Shown: positions 59,849-64,000 of the stretch, one piece after another
How positions within the stretch are numbered: the first letter of the stretch is position 1
Layout of the letters: each line of letters starts with the position of its first letter
From: CALJFL01 sp039964455
Lineage (GTDB): Bacteria; Pseudomonadota; Gammaproteobacteria; Pseudomonadales; Halieaceae
Direction: 5' to 3'
Assembly (NCBI GenBank): GCA_039964455.1
Contig: JBDVXK010000012.1
Span: 558,001-622,000 of the forward strand
DNA length: 64,000 nt
Program-made: the position numbers and the translations under genes
The notes under the pieces: model-generated
Told to the model about the DNA's origin: nothing
Database searches by the model: none
What the model saw: the letters and a program-made list of their open reading frames with translations, nothing else

Positions 59849-60919
59849 ATGAAAAAGATAGTTACCGTCGCCGCGATTCTGGCAATACTCGGTGTTACTG
59901 CCTACAGCCAGCGAGCAACCATCGCCGCCCGACTGATGGAAAAAGGCCTGGAATCCCGAATGGGAGCAGACATTGTCGCGGAACTGGAAGACGGCCTGCA
60001 CCTCGCCCTTTGTGGCGCAGGCGGTCCACTGCCTGCTCCCAACGCCTCCGGACCTTGCGTCGCAGTGGTGGCCGGTAAGCAGCTCTTCATGGTGGACTCG
60101 GGTACAGACGGCCCGCGCAACCTGGCCCGCATGGGCTATCAGCCAGGCACCGTCAAGGGCGTTTTCCTCACTCATTTTCACTCCGATCATATCGACGGCC
60201 TGGGCGAAATCAGCACAATACGCTGGGCCGGAGGCGACAACGACGCGCCCCTGCCGGTCTACGGCCCACGCGGTGTAGAGCGCGTGGTCGACGGGTTCAA
60301 CGCAGCCTATGCCCAGGACTTCACCTATAGACACGAGCACCATGGAGATCTTGTGGCACCGATGAAGGCAGCCGGCATGCAAGCCGTGCCGTTCGACAAG
60401 CCCGCCATGGGTGAACTGGTCGTTGTATACGAGGGAGAGGGACTCAAGGTGGAAATGCTCGCGGTGGACCATTCGCCGGTAGAGCCGGCGGTGGGATACC
60501 GTTTCAGCTACAAGGGACGCTCTCTGCTGATTACGGGCGATACAACCAAGCAGGCCAACATTCAAAAGTTCTCCGAGGGCATAGACCTGTTAGTACACGA
60601 GGCCCTGGCACCTAACCTTGTCAACATGATGAACGCGACCGCCAAGAAACTGGGCAATGAGATCATGGCCAAGATCACCTATGACATTCTCGACTACCAC
60701 GCCAGTCCCGTAGAGGCAGCGGAAACCGCCCGCGACGCTGGTGTCGGCCACTTGCTGTACTACCACATCGTCCCGCCACTGGTTATTCCAGGCCAGGACT
60801 TGTTGTACCTGAATGGGGCTGAAGATATTTTCCCGGACTACACCATCGGGCAGGATGGCGTGGCGTTCACGCTACCGGCGAACTCGAAGACAATCATCAA
60901 AACCAGTAACGGCTTATAA
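59849..60919 (+). CDS. Membrane-anchored MBL-fold metallohydrolase, paralogue
   Basis: This 356-residue protein has a GAGGA ribosome binding site and the same length as the enzyme at 26169-27239. A signal anchor covers residues 3-20. FLTHFHSDHIDGLGE (107-121), the second ligand region AVDHSPVEPAVGY, LLITGDTT and LLYYHIVPP are all conserved. An arylsulfatase- or phosphodiesterase-like hydrolysis in the periplasm is a reasonable expectation. Being divergent from a sulfatase cassette, it probably shares its inducer. Confidence 0.88.
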   Translation: MKKIVTVAAILAILGVTAYSQRATIAARLMEKGLESRMGADIVAELEDGLHLALCGAGGPLPAPNASGPCVAVVAGKQLFMVDSGTDGPRNLARMGYQPGTVKGVFLTHFHSDHIDGLGEISTIRWAGGDNDAPLPVYGPRGVERVVDGFNAAYAQDFTYRHEHHGDLVAPMKAAGMQAVPFDKPAMGELVVVYEGEGLKVEMLAVDHSPVEPAVGYRFSYKGRSLLITGDTTKQANIQKFSEGIDLLVHEALAPNLVNMMNATAKKLGNEIMAKITYDILDYHASPVEAAETARDAGVGHLLYYHIVPPLVIPGQDLLYLNGAEDIFPDYTIGQDGVAFTLPANSKTIIKTSNGL

Positions 60920-61037
60920 ATAAAATTGAGAAAACGCTGGGTATGTACGCCGGTTTAGAAGACATGTTGGCCTCCCGGAAAAACAAGAGGCGGCATTCGA
61001 CCGGCGCCGTTAAGCGCTGGCGACAACAGAGGAAGTT

Positions 61038-62531
61038 ATGAAAAAGCTCAGTATGGTAGACAAGGGATTCCTGATCTCGGAAACCCGCGAAATGCCAATG
61101 CACGTGGCCGGCGTCAGTCTGTTTACACTGCCCGAGGGCGCCAATGAGCAGGAATTCCTGCACAGCCTGGCAGGCAACCTGCGCGACGTCGACGTCCTCC
61201 TGCCTCCCTATGGCGATCGCCTGAAACTGGGGCGCATGGGACTGGCGGGGAACGCCTTCTGGGAACCTGACCCCGCCATGGACATGGACTACCATGTAAG
61301 GCATTCAGCCCTACCGAAACCGGGCCGCTACCGCGAGCTGTTCAACCTGGTGTCGCGCCTGCACGGCACCCTGCTGGAACGGAGTCGCCCTCTGTGGGAG
61401 ATGCACCTGATCGAAGGCCTGCAGAACCGCCAGTTCGCAGTCTATACCAAGACCCATCACGCGGCAGTGGACGGCGCCCGCTCCATGCACATCTCACGCA
61501 GCATGCTCTCTGCAGACCCAAATAATGTACTGCACGACTCGCCCCTGTCCCTAACGTCCTGGCAACGTTACAAGGACGCCCTACACATGGGCAAGCGCGC
61601 GGAGCACAGTGACGAGGAGTTACGCAACGTCGCTGACATGCTCAAGTCCACCTTCGACTCAAGTACCAACTTGTTTCGCGCCCTGAAAGGGTTCACCGGC
61701 GCCTGGAGTGGACGCGGCGGCGAGCTTTCCCTGCCGCACCTGCAAGTGCCCACCAGTTCCCTGAATGGCTCGATAGACGGCGCCCGACGATTCGTGGCCC
61801 AGTCCTGGCCGTTTGCCCGCATTTACGCGGTCGGCAAGGCCTTTGGGGGCACTTTCAACGATGCGGTGCTGGCGATGTGCGCCGGCGCCCTGCGCCAGTA
61901 TCTGCAAAATCATGCGGAGTTACCCGAGCAATCCCTAAAATCCATGGTGCCGGTTTCCCTGCGCCAGGCAGGAGACGTGGACTCGGGCAACGCGGTAGCC
62001 AGTATCAGTGCCGACCTCGCCACCAACATTGCAGATCCCACCGAGCGCATTCAGGCCATCATGGCCTCGGTAAAGGCCGGCAAGGCTTTCTATGACGCGA
62101 TGTCACCCCAGGAAATCGAGCTGGTCAGCATGATCATGCAAACACCCTCCCTCGCACTGTTACCGCTGGGTCTGATTTCACGCCTGCCAGCCTACAATAT
62201 CGCCATTTCCAACGTGCCGGGCATCCGGGACCCCATGTACTGGAACGGGGCGCGCATGGACGGTTCCTACCCGCTATCAATCGTCGTGGACGGTATGGCC
62301 ATGAACATCACCCTGGTCACTTATGACCAGAATGTCGACTTCGGCATCATCGCCTGTCGGCGTTCCGTGCCCCAGGTACAGAGGCTGATTGACTACATGG
62401 AAGAGGCGCTGCAAGAGTTGGAGGACGCTGCAGGCATCAAGGAAAAGCCGGTGGCAAAACGGAAGGCCCCAAAGCGTAAGGCTACGCGGGCCAGGACGAA
62501 GCCGAAGGCAAAATCGAAGGCTAAGGCATAA
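61038..62531 (+). CDS. Wax ester synthase / diacylglycerol acyltransferase (WS/DGAT)
   Basis: This 497-residue protein has an AGAGGA ribosome binding site. The catalytic HHAAVDG motif is at residues 140-146 (TKTHHAAVDGARSMH), followed by TFNDAVLAMCAGALRQYL, VPVSLRQ and NIAISNVPGIRDPMYWNGARM, the signature blocks of bacterial WS/DGAT. It makes wax esters or triacylglycerols from acyl-CoA as storage lipid. The C-terminus carries a Lys/Ala/Pro-rich tail of about 30 residues (from KEKPVAKRKAPKRK), unusual in the family and perhaps for nucleoid or lipid-surface contact. A strong terminator follows. Confidence 0.92.
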   Translation: MKKLSMVDKGFLISETREMPMHVAGVSLFTLPEGANEQEFLHSLAGNLRDVDVLLPPYGDRLKLGRMGLAGNAFWEPDPAMDMDYHVRHSALPKPGRYRELFNLVSRLHGTLLERSRPLWEMHLIEGLQNRQFAVYTKTHHAAVDGARSMHISRSMLSADPNNVLHDSPLSLTSWQRYKDALHMGKRAEHSDEELRNVADMLKSTFDSSTNLFRALKGFTGAWSGRGGELSLPHLQVPTSSLNGSIDGARRFVAQSWPFARIYAVGKAFGGTFNDAVLAMCAGALRQYLQNHAELPEQSLKSMVPVSLRQAGDVDSGNAVASISADLATNIADPTERIQAIMASVKAGKAFYDAMSPQEIELVSMIMQTPSLALLPLGLISRLPAYNIAISNVPGIRDPMYWNGARMDGSYPLSIVVDGMAMNITLVTYDQNVDFGIIACRRSVPQVQRLIDYMEEALQELEDAAGIKEKPVAKRKAPKRKATRARTKPKAKSKAKA

Positions 62532-62555
62532 AAACGGCAGCAGCACGCCGTTTTT
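62530..62555 (+). terminator. Rho-independent terminator after the WS/DGAT gene
   Basis: AAAAACGGC pairs perfectly with GCCGTTTTT around an eight-base loop, beginning at the stop codon. The symmetric A and T runs would let it work in both directions. Confidence 0.8.
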
Positions 62556-62611
62556 GGGCCGAACCAACGACGTCACTGGCTATCTCCAAATTAGGGGCTG
62601 ACCGCTATTTT

Positions 62612-63424
62612 TTAAGTCCCGGTGAAACTGGAGGGACGCTTCTCCATAAAGGCCTGCATGGCCTCCTTGAGATCATTCGAATTCAGCGAGGTCATCATCG
62701 TCCACAGCCCGTTAAGCAGCAGGCTTTGCTCGGTGGTCATGTTTTCGCCCTGCTGCAATACAAACTTGGTGCCACGCACGGCCAGCGGCGCATTGGCGGC
62801 AATCTCCCTGGCCATTTCCAATGCCGCCGCATACACCGCATCGGCGTCAGTGTAGACATCATTGACCAGGCCAATCTTCTCCGCCCGCGCAGCGGAAATA
62901 TCCTTGCCAGTATAAGCTAACTCCGCCACCTGCCCGGCACTCACCACCCCCGGCAGACGCTGCAGCGTGCCAACATCGGCAACAATACCGATCTTTGTTT
63001 CACGCACGCCAAACAGGGCATCCTCGGATGCCAGGCGGATATCACAGGCAGTCGCCAGGTCGACACCGGCTCCCAGACAATGGGAGTGGATGGCGGCGAT
63101 TACCGGAACGGGGCAATTGGCGATAGCGCTGATGCCGTCCTGGCACCGTTGGGTATGGCCCAGCTGCTGCAGACAACCACTGGCGGTGGACAGATCCGGC
63201 GATCCACCCAGGCTGGCCAGGTCTATGCCAACACAGAAACTCTTGCCGCGGCCGGCGATAACCACCGAGCGAATCTCGTCATTGGCGGCCACTGCGTCCA
63301 TGGCACGGATAAAATCGCCCCACATCTCGGATGAGATAGCGTTGAGCTTATCGGGGCGGTTCAGCCACAGGGTGGCGACGTGGTTATTGACCTCGAGAGC
63401 CAGATTTGAAGAAGAAAAATCCAT
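62612..63424 (-). CDS. Crotonase family, delta3,5-delta2,4-dienoyl-CoA isomerase-like
   Basis: This 270-residue protein has VATLWLNRPDKLNAIS, FCVGIDLASLG (first oxyanion) and CLGAGVDLATACDIRLASEDALFGVRETKIGIVADVGTLQRLPG. The Asp in GVDL, Glu in VRETKIG and Asp in VADVGTLQRLP match the three acidic residues of ECH1-type dienoyl-CoA isomerases, which move double bonds of unsaturated fatty acyl-CoAs. It is followed leftward by the WS/DGAT terminator region and preceded by a DsbA-like gene 18 bases away, with which it is co-transcribed. Confidence 0.88.
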   Translation of the reverse strand: MDFSSSNLALEVNNHVATLWLNRPDKLNAISSEMWGDFIRAMDAVAANDEIRSVVIAGRGKSFCVGIDLASLGGSPDLSTASGCLQQLGHTQRCQDGISAIANCPVPVIAAIHSHCLGAGVDLATACDIRLASEDALFGVRETKIGIVADVGTLQRLPGVVSAGQVAELAYTGKDISAARAEKIGLVNDVYTDADAVYAAALEMAREIAANAPLAVRGTKFVLQQGENMTTEQSLLLNGLWTMMTSLNSNDLKEAMQAFMEKRPSSFTGT

Positions 63425-63442
63425 AGTATTATCCAGTTCAGC

Positions 63443-64000
63443 TTAATTAATCGTGGTCTGATCCCGATTCAGGTGGCGCTGTATTGCGCGGGCGAACAGC
63501 CACAGGCGATCCTGGCCCCACAAGGCCAAAATCTGCTTGCCCTGCGCGTCCAGCAGGCGATAACTCGGCACACCCCAAAGGCCTGCTTCGTACATTGCAA
63601 GGCGATTGTCCTCCAGCATTTTCTCCCAACCAGGTTCGCCGAGGTGCTGCTGCGCCTCAGCCCAGTCGAGGCCGGCGGCTTCTACTACCTTGCGCAAGCC
63701 ACGGTTGTTGTTGGTGTTAATGCCCTTGGCAAAAGCGGCATTAAGGAAACTGGACAGTAGCTCATTGCCCCGGCCCTGCTGACATGCCCAGGGGTAGAGG
63801 GAGTAACAGCGACGTACCGGGTCGCCGATCGGGTCGTAGAAATTACCATAGGGCACGCCGGCCTCGAGGGCCTCACGCACCGTGTCTGAGAAGATGTAGA
63901 AGCCCTTTACACGGGTAGCAGGTACACCACGCATGACCATTGGCAGCACTGGGCGTACCACCAGTTTCACGCCAGTATCCTGCGCAAGCTTCACCGTGCG
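63443..64000 (-). CDS. DsbA-family / 2-hydroxychromene-2-carboxylate isomerase-like protein, cut by the window edge
   Basis: The frame is open to the end of the window, so the N-terminus is missing; 185 residues are visible. VPYGNFYDPIGDPVRRCYSLYPWACQQG, AFAKGINTNNNRGLRKVVEAAGLDWAEAQ and LWGVPSYRLLDAQGKQILALWGQDRLWL show the helical insert and the cis-Pro V-P-S region of the DsbA-like kappa-class GST/HCCA isomerase fold. A glutathione-dependent isomerase is possible. The broken copy at 10710-10968 matches its C-terminal 80 residues. Confidence 0.8.
   Translation of the reverse strand, partial: RTVKLAQDTGVKLVVRPVLPMVMRGVPATRVKGFYIFSDTVREALEAGVPYGNFYDPIGDPVRRCYSLYPWACQQGRGNELLSSFLNAAFAKGINTNNNRGLRKVVEAAGLDWAEAQQHLGEPGWEKMLEDNRLAMYEAGLWGVPSYRLLDAQGKQILALWGQDRLWLFARAIQRHLNRDQTTIN

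Noticed and set aside
58858..60078. 406-codon frame on the plus strand
   Set aside because: It is antisense to the PfpI gene and then runs out of frame through the MBL gene; both sense genes have clear families.

Overview
The window reads as chromosome of a marine or aquatic gammaproteobacterium, probably near the Halieaceae/Spongiibacteraceae. Pointers are the fairly G+C-rich coding, a DUF3581 protein, a wax-ester synthase/DGAT, FadD-type ligases, two TonB receptors with the same N-terminus, and a dense accessory set of sulfatases, haloalkane dehalogenase-like hydrolases, acyl-CoA dehydrogenases, nitronate monooxygenases and GST-like proteins. Genus cannot be fixed by eye.

Left region (1-28.3 kb): small genes of unknown function, then leftward operons. 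One runs BVMO > 62-aa remnant > sulfatase > dehalogenase-like hydrolase, followed by a saccharopine-dehydrogenase-like reductase. The next runs PfpI > small membrane protein > sulfatase. A patch of broken genes follows (DsbA-like and thiolase fragments), then a DUF2147-like protein and a nitronate monooxygenase. A rightward operon has HMG-CoA reductase, two acyl-CoA dehydrogenases, a DUF3604 lipoprotein and a crotonase, then a TetR regulator. A leftward acyl-CoA ligase and a rightward TonB receptor > GPH transporter > MBL hydrolase set complete it. Three copies of the palindrome ATTGACnnnGTCAAT overlap the -35 boxes of both divergent promoters, so the TetR protein is a good candidate for a local repressor.

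Mobile island (about 28.3-36.2 kb): A+T-richer DNA with a 542-aa degenerate recombinase-like protein, an overlapping 1318-aa protein with an embedded tyrosine-recombinase domain, a 351-aa unknown and an 81-aa unknown. It also has six direct iterons of a 16-bp motif at about 40-bp pitch, with a seventh inverted copy. The right edge is the 3' half of a tRNA (probably tRNA-Met) without its 5' half, followed by the tail of an AraC-family regulator. This is the best candidate for an under-described mobile system.

Right region (36.2-64 kb): a five-gene leftward operon (GST > nitronate monooxygenase > acyl-CoA dehydrogenase > DUF2147-like > acyl-CoA ligase); an esterase, DUF3581, DUF1330-sulfatase pair, patatin and a dehalogenase with a two-subunit acyl-CoA dehydrogenase; a second TonB receptor; and a second copy of the PfpI > membrane protein > sulfatase > GST cassette divergent from a second MBL hydrolase. 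A wax-ester synthase, a dienoyl-CoA isomerase-like crotonase and a DsbA-like isomerase end the window.

Taken together, the two flanks look like paralogous copies of one catabolic programme: uptake of a hydrophobic, possibly sulfated and/or halogenated molecule by TonB receptors, periplasmic or membrane-bound desulfation, then CoA activation and beta-oxidation-like steps. The substrate is not identifiable from sequence alone.
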